From: Bacillota bacterium
Lineage (GTDB): Bacteria > Bacillota > Clostridia > Lachnospirales > Lachnospiraceae
NCBI GenBank assembly: GCA_023435895.1
Contig: JAEZLH010000017.1
Span: forward strand, 186,001 to 250,000
DNA length: 64,000 nucleotides
Direction of reading: 5' to 3'
Positions within the stretch are counted from its first letter, which is position 1, and each line of letters starts with the position of its first letter. A program made the position numbers and the translations under genes. Below the pieces are notes generated by a model. The model had not been told where the DNA came from, searched no databases, and saw only the letters and a program-made list of their open reading frames with translations. Positions 54,013 through 63,132 of the stretch are shown here, one piece after another.

Positions 54013-55251
54013 TTAATCCTCCTTATATAAACGTTTCATACGAATCATATCTCTATAAAATTTTGAAATAATTGTTTGATTTGTGCCTTCAAGTGAGCTG
54101 ATTCTGCCGGTAAAGGATTTTATCCAATGCATCATTTCATTACTGTCAAAAACATCTACTGTAAAGGAGTAAGTATTTGGTTCAAGTCGTGTAATTATAC
54201 CGCCTCGACCCTCCCTCTTTAAGCGATCAATAATGTAGGGTTCCTTCTCTTCATCAATTTGTAATATCATTTTAATGTTCTCACAGGGTCTGTACCGATC
54301 CTTATTACCAAAGGAGACACCCCAGCTGAATGGTGCATTATGTTCAAATCTGGTACGGAGCGTATCATATTGTTCGTATTCGGAAAGAGCTGTTACGGAT
54401 TTAATATAATCCAGACGGAGTGCGTTAAATCGTTTTGCTACAGGGTGATAGATCATGGCGTATCGCCTTCCGGTCTGCGTGGAAATGTATATCATAAGAG
54501 GAACACAATGAAGGATAGTTTCACGTTTGCTCTTGCCAAAGTTCATGATTTCAATCAACTGTTTTCTTTCTATGGAATTTAATAAAGCATGCAGGATGTG
54601 ATCCTCCAGTGTATGTACGATAAAATGATGCTTATACAAAAAAACATCGTTCTTATGATTGATTTGATCCATCATATAATTGCCTACCACACCAAAGGGG
54701 GAGCATTCCGAAAAGAAGGTAATTGCATCAATCAGCCCATCTGTGCTTTGACATAGGGAAGGTGCATCCTCAGGGGAAAGTCGGTAGGAAAGAGCTTTTC
54801 CTCTTTTTTCTTGAAGCAGGATACCTTCTGCCACATACTCCCTTAATTTGATGCGTACTGTTTGCGGCTCAAACAAACATCCATAGCACTCGTTGATTTT
54901 ATCGGTAAGTTCCTCCACGGATAGTTCCTGATATTTTTGAAGAAGATCCAATATATAAAAGTGAAGGAGAATATCGTTATCAGTAAAGCTCTTTGATTTG
55001 TGAGCCTGATAGAGAGGATTGAGAGAAAGCCTGCTACTATCCACTGATAGGGAAATCTGTTTGCCCTTCTTGGAAGAATCAAATTTGATTAAATCAGATA
55101 GCCAGCTTTCAATGCGCCTTTTCTCGTTATCATAGGTGCGAAGGCTTTTGTATTGAAAGTCGGTGCGTGTCTTGAACCCATAAATAAAGAAATCTCTCAT
55201 ATAATCTCTGGTCTTATCAAAATTTTTAATCAGTTCTGAAAAATTACTCAC
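54013..55251 (-). CDS. WYL-domain transcriptional regulator
   Basis: 412 residues. The N-terminal part contains a winged-helix-like segment (SVEELTDKINECYGCLFEPQ-type, about 110-160). The WYL domain follows (IEIMNFGKSKRETILHCVPL, then RRYAMIYHPVAKRFNALRLDYI, about 235-300) and then a WCX-like C-terminal extension. WYL domains sense nucleic acid or nucleotide ligands in several known regulators. It lies head to head with rtcB across 306 bases and is coupled to the second WYL gene, so control of RNA repair is a plausible role. Confidence 0.85.
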   Translation of the reverse strand: MSNFSELIKNFDKTRDYMRDFFIYGFKTRTDFQYKSLRTYDNEKRRIESWLSDLIKFDSSKKGKQISLSVDSSRLSLNPLYQAHKSKSFTDNDILLHFYILDLLQKYQELSVEELTDKINECYGCLFEPQTVRIKLREYVAEGILLQEKRGKALSYRLSPEDAPSLCQSTDGLIDAITFFSECSPFGVVGNYMMDQINHKNDVFLYKHHFIVHTLEDHILHALLNSIERKQLIEIMNFGKSKRETILHCVPLMIYISTQTGRRYAMIYHPVAKRFNALRLDYIKSVTALSEYEQYDTLRTRFEHNAPFSWGVSFGNKDRYRPCENIKMILQIDEEKEPYIIDRLKREGRGGIITRLEPNTYSFTVDVFDSNEMMHWIKSFTGRISSLEGTNQTIISKFYRDMIRMKRLYKED

Positions 55252-55557
55252 AATGATCCTCCTTACTTAGGATTCGAGGTTTAAAAGTCCTGCCAATACT
55301 GTAGCGATAGCAAATTGTAATTAGTAAAGTGCTAGCTTCCATTGGTGCTCAATCTTTTGTTTTATATAATTATCTGATGTAATTTGTTTGAAGGGCTTTG
55401 AAACCCGAATTTTCAAGGGTAATAATTAGCTTAATCTTATTATAACAGAGGAGCTTGGATTCGCACATAGAGAGAGAGGTTTTCGTACCTTTTTTTATAT
55501 GATAGGAAGACACATAACGGGATATAATGAGGAAAGAAAATGAAAGGGAGTGACATT
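55252..55557. other. Divergent control region between the WYL pair and rtcB
   Basis: 306 bases. It contains an inverted repeat GGG(CTTTGAAA)CCC at 55393-55406 next to TTGAAGGG and TTTCAAGGG, which could form an operator. A possible decayed copy of the 52921-type repeat occurs near 55295-55340. No promoter could be chosen with confidence. Confidence 0.4.
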
Positions 55558-56793
55558 ATGTTTGTATATTACAAAAAGGATGAAATGCTTCATCCAATCA
55601 AAATATGGCTTGAGGAAGAGGAAGATCTGGAGGAGTCCTGTCTGAAGCAAGCATTAAATCTTTCCAACCTCCCCTTTTTACATAAGTGGGCGTGTCTGAT
55701 GCCTGATACACATACGGGAAAGGGTATGCCCATTGGAGGAGTCATTGCAACAGAGGGTGTGGTAATACCCAACGCGGTGGGTGTAGATATCGGTTGTGGA
55801 ATGGCATTTGTACAAACGGATATTCCTGTTCAGTTGCTTCGCGATACCATAACGGGGAGTGGAACTTTATTACAGGCTATCATTGGAGATATTCTGAGGA
55901 ACATCCCCACCGGATATAACCGCTATAAGAAGCCCCAGGTATGCGAAGTTCTTGATCAAGCAAAAGAAGAGATTACACGTTATCAGGGGGAGGAAGAATT
56001 GTTAGCGCAGCTTGAGGAAGGGTACTATCAGGTTGGAACACTGGGAGGAGGAAATCATTTTATCGAACTTCAGCAGGATGAGAAAGGAATGGTTTGCATC
56101 ATGCTTCATTCCGGCAGCAGGCATTTTGGAAATGTGGTTGGACAGTATTTTAACCGATTGGCTCGTGATTTAAATGATAAATGGTATTCCTCGGTCCCAT
56201 CCCAGTTTAACCTTCCATTTTTGCCTGTGAATACGGAAGAAGGGCAGCGATATATTAATTGGATGAATCTTTCTTTGGATTTTGCATATGAAAACCGAAG
56301 AAGGATGCTTGATAAAGTTAAGGATATTTTCTCACACTATCTGTTAAAGTACAATAATCTCACACCTGTATTCACTGGTGAACTAAACTGCCATCATAAC
56401 TATGCGGCTCTGGAGAGTCATTTCGATAAAAATGTATGGGTTCATAGAAAGGGTGCAACCAGGGTGCGGGAGGGAGAGTTGGCCATCATTCCTGGGGCCA
56501 TGGGTTCCTATAGCTATATTGTAAGAGGCAAAGGAAATGAAGATAGCTTCCATAGCTCCTCCCACGGTGCGGGACGCAAATTCTCAAGAACAGGAGCGAA
56601 AGAGAATTTTTCAGTAGAAAAGGTAATAAATGATTTAAAAAACAGCGGAGTAGTACTCGGAAAGTATAATAAGAAGGATGTGGCAGAGGAAGCACGGTTT
56701 GCCTACAAGGATATTGATGAGGTTATGGCTAATCAAATAGATTTGGTCGACCCGGTTAAGAAGCTATTTACCATAGGAGTGGTAAAAGGATAG
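55558..56793 (+). CDS. rtcB: RNA-splicing ligase RtcB
   Basis: 411 residues from the ATG at 55558 with AAAGGGAG upstream; an ATG at 55540 is an alternative six codons longer. RtcB motifs: VGVDIGCGMAF, GTLGGGNHFIEL, LHSGSRHFGN, and HRKGATRVREGELAIIPGAMG near the guanylylated histidine. RtcB is a Mn- and GTP-dependent ligase that joins 2',3'-cyclic phosphate (3'-phosphate) and 5'-OH RNA ends. No archease gene is visible nearby. The divergent WYL genes are likely its regulators. Confidence 0.95.
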   Translation: MFVYYKKDEMLHPIKIWLEEEEDLEESCLKQALNLSNLPFLHKWACLMPDTHTGKGMPIGGVIATEGVVIPNAVGVDIGCGMAFVQTDIPVQLLRDTITGSGTLLQAIIGDILRNIPTGYNRYKKPQVCEVLDQAKEEITRYQGEEELLAQLEEGYYQVGTLGGGNHFIELQQDEKGMVCIMLHSGSRHFGNVVGQYFNRLARDLNDKWYSSVPSQFNLPFLPVNTEEGQRYINWMNLSLDFAYENRRRMLDKVKDIFSHYLLKYNNLTPVFTGELNCHHNYAALESHFDKNVWVHRKGATRVREGELAIIPGAMGSYSYIVRGKGNEDSFHSSSHGAGRKFSRTGAKENFSVEKVINDLKNSGVVLGKYNKKDVAEEARFAYKDIDEVMANQIDLVDPVKKLFTIGVVKG

Positions 56794-57006
56794 CGATATT
56801 CACTTTTACTAATAATGATAATGCATTGACATAGTTGTCAAAGTAACATCAGCTCCCGGGGGTGCGGACTGGAATTTACTTTGGCAATTTAGTCTTTGAT
56901 TAAGCACCATATATTACCAGGTACAATTTTGTAAATCTTTGGAACATGCTTTGAGATGATTTCGTCTAATGCTTATAAAATTCATTTCAATGAAAGGAGA
57001 AATAAC

Positions 57007-57750
57007 ATGAAATCAAGAATGACAATAGCATTAACATCGATGATTTTAGCTTTGGGTATTATAGTCAGCGGCTATATGGTAACGAACAGGGATAATATTT
57101 CTCAAGCCTCAACCATGCCCAAGGATTCATTAATTAATAATGATACAATCATCGTGCAGGGAGAGGGGGTCGTCAAGCAAGCTCCGGATATTGCATACAT
57201 TTCGATTGGAGTTCAAACTAAGAATGCAAAAGTAGAAGCAGCACAAAGCGAAAATGCAAAAAAGTTTAATAATGTTGTAAAGGAAATTGAAAAGCAGGGA
57301 ATCCAAAAGAAAGATATTCAAACGGTCGATTATTCCGTTAACCCAAACTACAATGACAATGGAAAAATAACCGGTTATACAGTTACGAATACGGTTAGCG
57401 TTACGATCAGAGATATATCAAAGATAGGTAAGATTATTGACGCAGTAACCGATCAGGATGCCAATGTTATAAACGGCATTCGATTTTCAATCGACAATAA
57501 GAGCAAAGCCTATAATGAAGCTTTAAAGCTTGCAATCAGCGATGCAAAGACAAAAGCGAATACAATAGGGGATTCCATCGGTAATGTATCGATTCAATTG
57601 ACCAGTGTAAAAGAGCAGCAGCCAAATTCCGACGTTGTATATTATGGTGCTGAGAATGCAAAGATGGCGGCGGATTCTGTAGCAACATCCATTAGCGGGG
57701 GAGAATTAGAGGTTAAGGCAAATGTAACGGTGGTCTATAAAATAAAATGA
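57007..57750 (+). CDS. SIMPL domain (DUF541) secreted protein
   Basis: 247 residues from the ATG at 57007, six bases after AAGGAG; an in-frame start at 56956 lacks a site. A signal peptide or anchor lies at about 6-25. The SIMPL/DUF541 domain follows: IIVQGEGVVKQAPDIAYISI, VDYSVNPNYNDNGKITGYTV, then VTVVYKIK at the end. Bacterial relatives (e.g. BP26) form large extracytoplasmic ring assemblies of unclear role. It is monocistronic, and 11 bases after its stop begins copy 3 of the structured repeat. Confidence 0.9.
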   Translation: MKSRMTIALTSMILALGIIVSGYMVTNRDNISQASTMPKDSLINNDTIIVQGEGVVKQAPDIAYISIGVQTKNAKVEAAQSENAKKFNNVVKEIEKQGIQKKDIQTVDYSVNPNYNDNGKITGYTVTNTVSVTIRDISKIGKIIDAVTDQDANVINGIRFSIDNKSKAYNEALKLAISDAKTKANTIGDSIGNVSIQLTSVKEQQPNSDVVYYGAENAKMAADSVATSISGGELEVKANVTVVYKIK

Positions 57751-57760
57751 GGATTGTGAG

Positions 57761-57899
57761 ATTGCGAAACAGATAGGTATTGAACTTAAAAATAACATGG
57801 ATACGAATTTTCTCGCTGTCGTTGCCCGAGCGGTCAAGAGTCAGCGTTAAAATTGTATTCATGTTATTTTTAAGAGTGAAGGTAGTGGAGTTTCGCAAT
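57761..57899. repeat. Structured repeat element, copy 3 (139 nt)
   Basis: Ends ATTGCGAAAC and GTTTCGCAAT are complementary. The inner stem CTTAAAAATAACATG(G)ATAC / GTATTCATGTTATTTTTAAG differs in sequence from copies 1 and 2 but still pairs. The central block is nearly the same (ATACGAATTTT, CGTTGCCC, GCGGTCAAGAGTCAGCGTT, AAAATTGTAT). In the apical stem CGCT/AGCG replaces CCGC/GCGG. Confidence 0.8.
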
Positions 57900-58061
57900 T
57901 AGTTTAAATGGGATTGAGAACTGGATAGGTATTGAAATGAATCCCTGTGTATATGAATACAGATAGTAGGATCTTTCTAAATATGATTCATATTATTCCA
58001 TTGCAGTTGGTATAAAGGATACGTCGCGTCAGTATTGAGATAATGACTATATAGTTCTGGG

Positions 58062-58829
58062 TTATCTCGATGCCCATGCTCGACAAACCTCCACACGTGC
58101 ACCTGGAGGATTGTCACCGTGATGAGGGTCTTTATAAGAATAAGCGTGTAATTTACCGCATGATGTGTTTTCGCATTCTCCACACGGATAAACCCCTTCC
58201 AAATTTGCTTTTTGACAGTCTGAGTATGAACATTCTGTAGGCAAATCAGCACATTCCCCACAGTGGATATATCCCTTGTTTTGACAGCATTTTGCAACAT
58301 GGCATTCACCGTGAAACGGATTCCCGTTTGTTGCGGCACAACCACCGCAGAGGTGAGATTCCCAGTATTTACACCAATTACATAAAAGTCCGCAGCGTGA
58401 TTGTACAGTAAGGAGTTTATCGATTGTAAACTCTGCGCTCTCTTTGTCTATCCACAAGGAGACCTGTTTGGTAGTAAACTTAATGATGCAATAATTAGGG
58501 TCGCTTTCTCCGTTAGGAAAGTGATTGATGAACCAATCATGCCAGTATCGTGATTTTGTTTTTTGGTCAGTGAGGATTTCCGATTCACCGATAAGTGTGA
58601 TATTATTTCCTTCGATATGATAACAAACGCTTGCTCGTTTGTCAGCAAGCAAACGTTTGGTTTTGTTAGCACCAATGCCAGTGGCAAAGTATACCTCAAA
58701 TATGTTATTCGGTTTAATTGTGGATACTGTAGAAACATGAGGGTATCCGTTCTCTTCAATGACACCGAGATAAGCCACGCCGCAAGTTTCTATAATTCGG
58801 TTTGCTTTTTCAAAAAGATTAGAATCCAT
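58062..58829 (-). CDS. Pyridoxamine-phosphate-oxidase-like domain fused to a Cys-rich DUF3795 domain
   Basis: 255 residues with GGAGGTG upstream. The first about 135 residues form a PNPOx-like split barrel (GVAYLGVIEENGYPHVSTVS, KRLLADKRASVCYHIEGNNI). The last about 110 residues carry some 20 cysteines (CGLLCNWCKYWESHLCGGC, CSYSDCQKANLEG), matching DUF3795, probably a metal- or cluster-binding module. The barrel family binds FMN, F420 or heme; the substrate is unknown. Last gene of a minus-strand run after the VOC gene. Confidence 0.8.
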   Translation of the reverse strand: MDSNLFEKANRIIETCGVAYLGVIEENGYPHVSTVSTIKPNNIFEVYFATGIGANKTKRLLADKRASVCYHIEGNNITLIGESEILTDQKTKSRYWHDWFINHFPNGESDPNYCIIKFTTKQVSLWIDKESAEFTIDKLLTVQSRCGLLCNWCKYWESHLCGGCAATNGNPFHGECHVAKCCQNKGYIHCGECADLPTECSYSDCQKANLEGVYPCGECENTSCGKLHAYSYKDPHHGDNPPGARVEVCRAWASR

Positions 58830-58983
58830 AATTCACCTCCATAGTATCAGAAAAATGCCCAACGCACTTCGTAATTATCGACTATATGCTCTTTTAATAA
58901 GCTGTAAGCACATATATCAAGCAGGGAAAAACTTTGATCTTATCTGTCAATGAATCATTTGTTTTTGGATAAAAACCTGCATT

Positions 58984-59337
58984 TTATGTTCTCAATCGCA
59001 CCAAATTTCCGTCAGGATCACGGCATTCCAACACCAAACCGCCCCAATATGTTTCAAACGGCGGATTGGATACCAATCCACGTTGACATAATTCTTCGTA
59101 TGTTTTATTTACATCGTCACACATAAAAACTAACTCAGCGTTGCCACTGTTAGCTTTTTTATTCTTATCGGCACGCCAAATACACAAATGTGGCTCAGCA
59201 ATAAATCCTAGCGACACACCATCATAATCTGGATCAATTTCACCCAATATGGGTATCTCAATGATATCCCGGTAAAATTCCACCAATGCTTTGGGATTGT
59301 TAGATGTTAAGTTATAACGGAAAAAACTTGTAATCAT
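58984..59337 (-). CDS. VOC-family (glyoxalase/bleomycin-resistance-like) protein
   Basis: 117 residues from the ATG nine bases after GGGGG (MITSFFRYNLTSNNPKALVE). Single VOC module with the expected beta-alpha-beta-beta-beta pattern; it ends ECRDPDGNLVRLRT with the usual metal-ligand Glu. The substrate cannot be deduced. The WYL regulator gene ends 104 bases upstream on the same strand and may control it. Confidence 0.85.
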   Translation of the reverse strand: MITSFFRYNLTSNNPKALVEFYRDIIEIPILGEIDPDYDGVSLGFIAEPHLCIWRADKNKKANSGNAELVFMCDDVNKTYEELCQRGLVSNPPFETYWGGLVLECRDPDGNLVRLRT

Positions 59338-59441
59338 GTTGTTATCCCCCTTTTTATCAACGGCACCATGGAAGCAGCGTGCCCTATAATAGATTTCTAA
59401 GCATATAATATAATGACGAACACGACAACAGTGTGTCACAT

Positions 59442-60341
59442 TCAATGATATAATTTAAATATTTTTTGTGTTATCATAGCAAACTCTACTCGTGTTTCTT
59501 CCGGTTCAAGCACTCTTGCTTTTTCGCCAAATCCGAGAATCCAACTGTATATATAATCTTTATTCGTGTAGTCGAGAGAGAACAGCAAGCCCCCCTCTGT
59601 CTCTTCGTAACAATTTAAGCCGTATGTTTCAATTAGAAGAAATCGCACGCTTTTATCAAATAAAATCTTTATAGTATATTTCTCAGGAAAAGCATCCTCA
59701 GCGTTAACCTTATCGGTTGGTATAGGACGCAGGTTAAAATTGTGATGCGTAATAATTGGGTTCAATAATCGGTTAAGTTTAAAACGGCGAAAATCCCCGC
59801 GTAGTTTACACCAACCAAAGATGTACCACGCCGCCCAGCGAAATTCCACGAAATAGGGTTCTATCTCTCGAGGAATCTCGCCTTTGGCATAATAGTAATC
59901 AAATTTTACCGTCTTGCACTCTGCAATTGCTTGCTTGAACAGTGTGATTTTGTCCGACAAAGCATCCTTGTAATGCGATGAAAGGTCAATGACCACACTG
60001 CCGGTCAGTGATACCATGGCGTCTTTGGGAGCGAGCTTCGTCATCAGATTTTCAAAACTAGATTGTTTAGTCACGGAATCAATACTTTTCAATCCAGCAA
60101 CAAGGGTTTGAAGTTCTTCAGCGGTCAGCACGTTTTTGTTGATTTTATAGCCTTCCATAATGTAAATGCCACCGTCGCCGCCCCGCAGGGTGACAACAGG
60201 AATTCCCGCAAGGCAGAGAGAGTCAATATCCCGTAGAATCGTCCGACGGGATACAGAGAAGCGTTGTGCTAGTTCCGGAGCAGTAGTTTTATCATTCTGT
60301 AGGAGAATGGTAAGTATGCCAATTAAACGATCAATCTTCAT
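59442..60341 (-). CDS. YafY-type HTH and WYL transcriptional regulator
   Basis: 299 residues. N-terminal DeoR-like helix-turn-helix (ELAQRFSVSRRTILRDIDSL), then a GGxGGIY wing, then the WYL domain with EPYFVEFRWAAWYIFGWCKL, RRFKLNRLL, and a WCX extension. The start codon overlaps the stop of the FliB-like gene by four bases, so the two are coupled. It probably regulates this small group or itself. The ligand is unknown. Confidence 0.9.
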   Translation of the reverse strand: MKIDRLIGILTILLQNDKTTAPELAQRFSVSRRTILRDIDSLCLAGIPVVTLRGGDGGIYIMEGYKINKNVLTAEELQTLVAGLKSIDSVTKQSSFENLMTKLAPKDAMVSLTGSVVIDLSSHYKDALSDKITLFKQAIAECKTVKFDYYYAKGEIPREIEPYFVEFRWAAWYIFGWCKLRGDFRRFKLNRLLNPIITHHNFNLRPIPTDKVNAEDAFPEKYTIKILFDKSVRFLLIETYGLNCYEETEGGLLFSLDYTNKDYIYSWILGFGEKARVLEPEETRVEFAMITQKIFKLYH

Positions 60342-61459
60342 AACATTTTCCCTTTACTGGGTTCAAAAGCAAACAAGCTTATTAAATTTCTTATAACATC
60401 TGAATTATGCTCTGCATCCATTTGACATAATGAAAGAGCAATATCATAAAAATTCGAATGCTCAATAATACGGAACATCGCTGACAAAAAATCCACCAGA
60501 TCCGTAATACCTTTATTCTTTACCATGCATCCCATAAGATTAAATTCAAGAAAAGAAGTCATTATGATAAATGCAGTATAGGAATCCTTAGTAGCATAGT
60601 TATTACAAAAAGGAAAGTTATTATAAAACATATGGTTAATGATGAGCTGCTCCAGGAGAATAGACCAATCTGGAAGCAGCTTATTCAGATGAGCTTGTCC
60701 CTTTCGATATTTTTCTTTGATGGAAATGATATCTACTTTGTTCATATTCATTTGACCGCCTAGCTCATAGTAATCTAATGTGGTTTGGCAATACTCAGAA
60801 AGATTACTATCCAAAAAATATCGGTTTATTCTCAGGAGAAAATCAACGGCACAAGCCTCATTCTGTTCAAACTTCCCCCAAATCTCGTCTAGGTTAAAAT
60901 ACTGTGCCAGTTGAAGATATCTTTGATGCATGGGAAATTGGCGGTTCTGAAGGATGGTAATACATTTATAAAATACTTCGATTTGCTCTGCTGTCAGGTC
61001 ATGCTTTAATTCCGGAGAGACCAATAAATCAACGTCCTTCTGTAGAAGAGGGTTCTGATATTTCATTAATAGTTCAATAACCGCTTCACAGCTGTTGGAG
61101 CAGGAGCATTGTCTTAGCTCTCCAAGCTCTTTCGTACTTCTGGGATATTGTCTGCAGACAGTTGGGAGAACTTCCTCTCCCAACTCTGATTGAAGTGCAC
61201 AAAGTCCGTTCTCCAGATGAAGCATACAGATTCCCTGCCAATTGGTGGAGATTTGAACGTAGCCTTGACCGTGGTTATCCTTGCAAAGCTTTAATGCACA
61301 GTCCAGTTTGGTACGAAGCTCTCCGGAACAAGGAATGCTTAATAGATGATAATATTCTTTCATTGATATTCTTATTGGCCATCCATCGCAACAAGAGTGC
61401 CTGCAGGCACCGCATTTGCATTGAAATCGGTCATAATATTCAGGAACCATATACTTCAT
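60338..61459 (-). CDS. FliB-family protein (flagellin lysine-N-methylase-like)
   Basis: 373 residues. N-terminal Cys cluster QCKCGACRHSCCDGWPIRI with further cysteines in LCALQ, CRQYPRS and CSCSNSCE, as in FliB, which needs an Fe-S cluster and SAM to methylate flagellin lysines. No flagellar gene is in the window, so the substrate may be different, as is common for the many FliB paralogues of Clostridia. The ATG follows AGGCGG. First gene of the coupled set with the WYL regulator. Confidence 0.8.
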   Translation of the reverse strand: MKYMVPEYYDRFQCKCGACRHSCCDGWPIRISMKEYYHLLSIPCSGELRTKLDCALKLCKDNHGQGYVQISTNWQGICMLHLENGLCALQSELGEEVLPTVCRQYPRSTKELGELRQCSCSNSCEAVIELLMKYQNPLLQKDVDLLVSPELKHDLTAEQIEVFYKCITILQNRQFPMHQRYLQLAQYFNLDEIWGKFEQNEACAVDFLLRINRYFLDSNLSEYCQTTLDYYELGGQMNMNKVDIISIKEKYRKGQAHLNKLLPDWSILLEQLIINHMFYNNFPFCNNYATKDSYTAFIIMTSFLEFNLMGCMVKNKGITDLVDFLSAMFRIIEHSNFYDIALSLCQMDAEHNSDVIRNLISLFAFEPSKGKML

Positions 61460-61530
61460 AAATTTTACCGCCTGACATTTAGATTTTTACTATTACGGAA
61501 TGATATATAGGATTAAATTCATCGGTCATC

Positions 61531-63132
61531 TTAATTTATATTATTGACTTTAAATTCTTTGGGGCTCATGCCCGTGTATTTTGTAAATACATGTGTAAAA
61601 TAGGCAGGGTCTTCAATCCCTACGGAGCAGGCCACCTCGAATACTTTGCTTTGAGGGTTTTTTAAAAGTATTTTGGCAGTATCAATACGATATTTATTAA
61701 TCGCATCTATGATCGACTCACCGGTTTCTTTTTTGTACAATCGGCTGAGATAGCTGTTATTCACATGGATGTGATCAGCGATAGCTTGAAGAGTTATATT
61801 TTTTGAATAATTATCACGGATATAGTTTTGAGCTTCTTTAATTAGATAGCTGAAATTTTTATCATTGGAAGCGGTGATCTGTGATATGGTTTCAATTAAA
61901 TTCTTTAATATTAAATTCAGATTATGAATGTTTTTGCTTTCCTGTATATCCTTGTACAGTTTGGATTCCTCGTCAATAAGATCGGATGTAAGTAGTCGAT
62001 AGCCGGAAAGAAGCTTGTAACAATGGGAGGCGATGAGCATACTGGCTACTTTTATGCTCTCAATGGGCTCCCGGTTATTTTTGTACTCCTCCATCAGACC
62101 TTCAAGTGACGATAAAGCTTTAGAGGGATTGGCCAGCCTCAGATTGTCTATAATTTTGTCCGCATAGGAATGGGATTTGCCTGGGGAGGAGGAAACAGGA
62201 TTAGTATTAGGTATAAAAACAGAAATACGGTTATCATTATAGAAGTTGCCCTTAAGTGCATCCTGAGCCTCTTGAAATGCGATGGGCAGACTTTGCGTAG
62301 TTTGATTCCTTTGACTGATACCGATACTGGCGGTAAAACGCATAAAATGATCCGCCATAGATAAGATTTCATTACAGGTTTCAAGAATTGCCCGGAGAGA
62401 GTATGCTTCATTACTGTTGCTTATGGAAATAACAGACACAAAAAGGCTTCGTTCCAAAGCAACCGTGTAATGGGAATAGTTCTTAAATGCCATAGAAAGA
62501 AGATTGCTTACCGATGTCATAAATTTATGACTTTCTTCGGGATTCAGAGGGTTTCGGTTGGAGATATTATGGATATCAAATAAAATAACATAATAATTTT
62601 CAATATGGATTCCCAGTTCACCTATCTTTCTATGAATTAGATCTTCGTTTATAAGAATTCCATTAAAAACATCTTTAAAGAAATTCTCGTATAATTCTGA
62701 CATTCTGACATTTGCCTTTTCTTCCAGCAGCATTAACTTTTCTTCATTCTCCTTCTCCTGAACAATTAACCCCTTTGCTTTATTGATGGCATCAGGAATT
62801 TTTTCGGAAGGATTTGTTTTAACCACAAAGTCTACTACATTATATTTAATCGCACTCTGGGCATAGGAGAAGTCTGCAAAGGCAGTTAGTATTATTACCT
62901 TCACACAGGGATAGTTTTCATTGATGAATTTTGATAATTCCAGACCGTCCATACCCGGCATCTTAATATCCGTTAAGACAATGTCCACAGTATGGGAAGC
63001 CAGTTTTTCCTTTGCATCGATTCCATTTTGTGCATCACATACTACTTCACAATCCAAAGCCTCCCAATTAACAAAGCATAAAAGCCCCTGTTTAATAACC
63101 GGTTCATCATCAACTATCATAACCTTATACAT
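61531..63132 (-). CDS. YesN-type response regulator with AraC DNA-binding domain
   Basis: 533 residues. Receiver domain at 1-120 with D8/D9 and the phosphoacceptor D55 (VLTDIKMPGMDG). The middle region of about 280 residues holds a helical linker and a GGDEF-like degenerate fold. The C-terminal AraC/XylS domain has two helix-turn-helix motifs (LQAIADHIHVNNSYLSRLYK and ending with GMSPKEFK). Such regulators control sugar uptake genes in Clostridia. It overlaps the kinase gene by eight bases. The regulated transporter is outside the window. Confidence 0.93.
   Translation of the reverse strand: MYKVMIVDDEPVIKQGLLCFVNWEALDCEVVCDAQNGIDAKEKLASHTVDIVLTDIKMPGMDGLELSKFINENYPCVKVIILTAFADFSYAQSAIKYNVVDFVVKTNPSEKIPDAINKAKGLIVQEKENEEKLMLLEEKANVRMSELYENFFKDVFNGILINEDLIHRKIGELGIHIENYYVILFDIHNISNRNPLNPEESHKFMTSVSNLLSMAFKNYSHYTVALERSLFVSVISISNSNEAYSLRAILETCNEILSMADHFMRFTASIGISQRNQTTQSLPIAFQEAQDALKGNFYNDNRISVFIPNTNPVSSSPGKSHSYADKIIDNLRLANPSKALSSLEGLMEEYKNNREPIESIKVASMLIASHCYKLLSGYRLLTSDLIDEESKLYKDIQESKNIHNLNLILKNLIETISQITASNDKNFSYLIKEAQNYIRDNYSKNITLQAIADHIHVNNSYLSRLYKKETGESIIDAINKYRIDTAKILLKNPQSKVFEVACSVGIEDPAYFTHVFTKYTGMSPKEFKVNNIN

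Noticed and set aside
57977..58345. 122-codon open frame overlapping the PPOX-DUF3795 gene
   Set aside because: Same strand, other frame of a Cys-rich coding region; it has no start site of its own.
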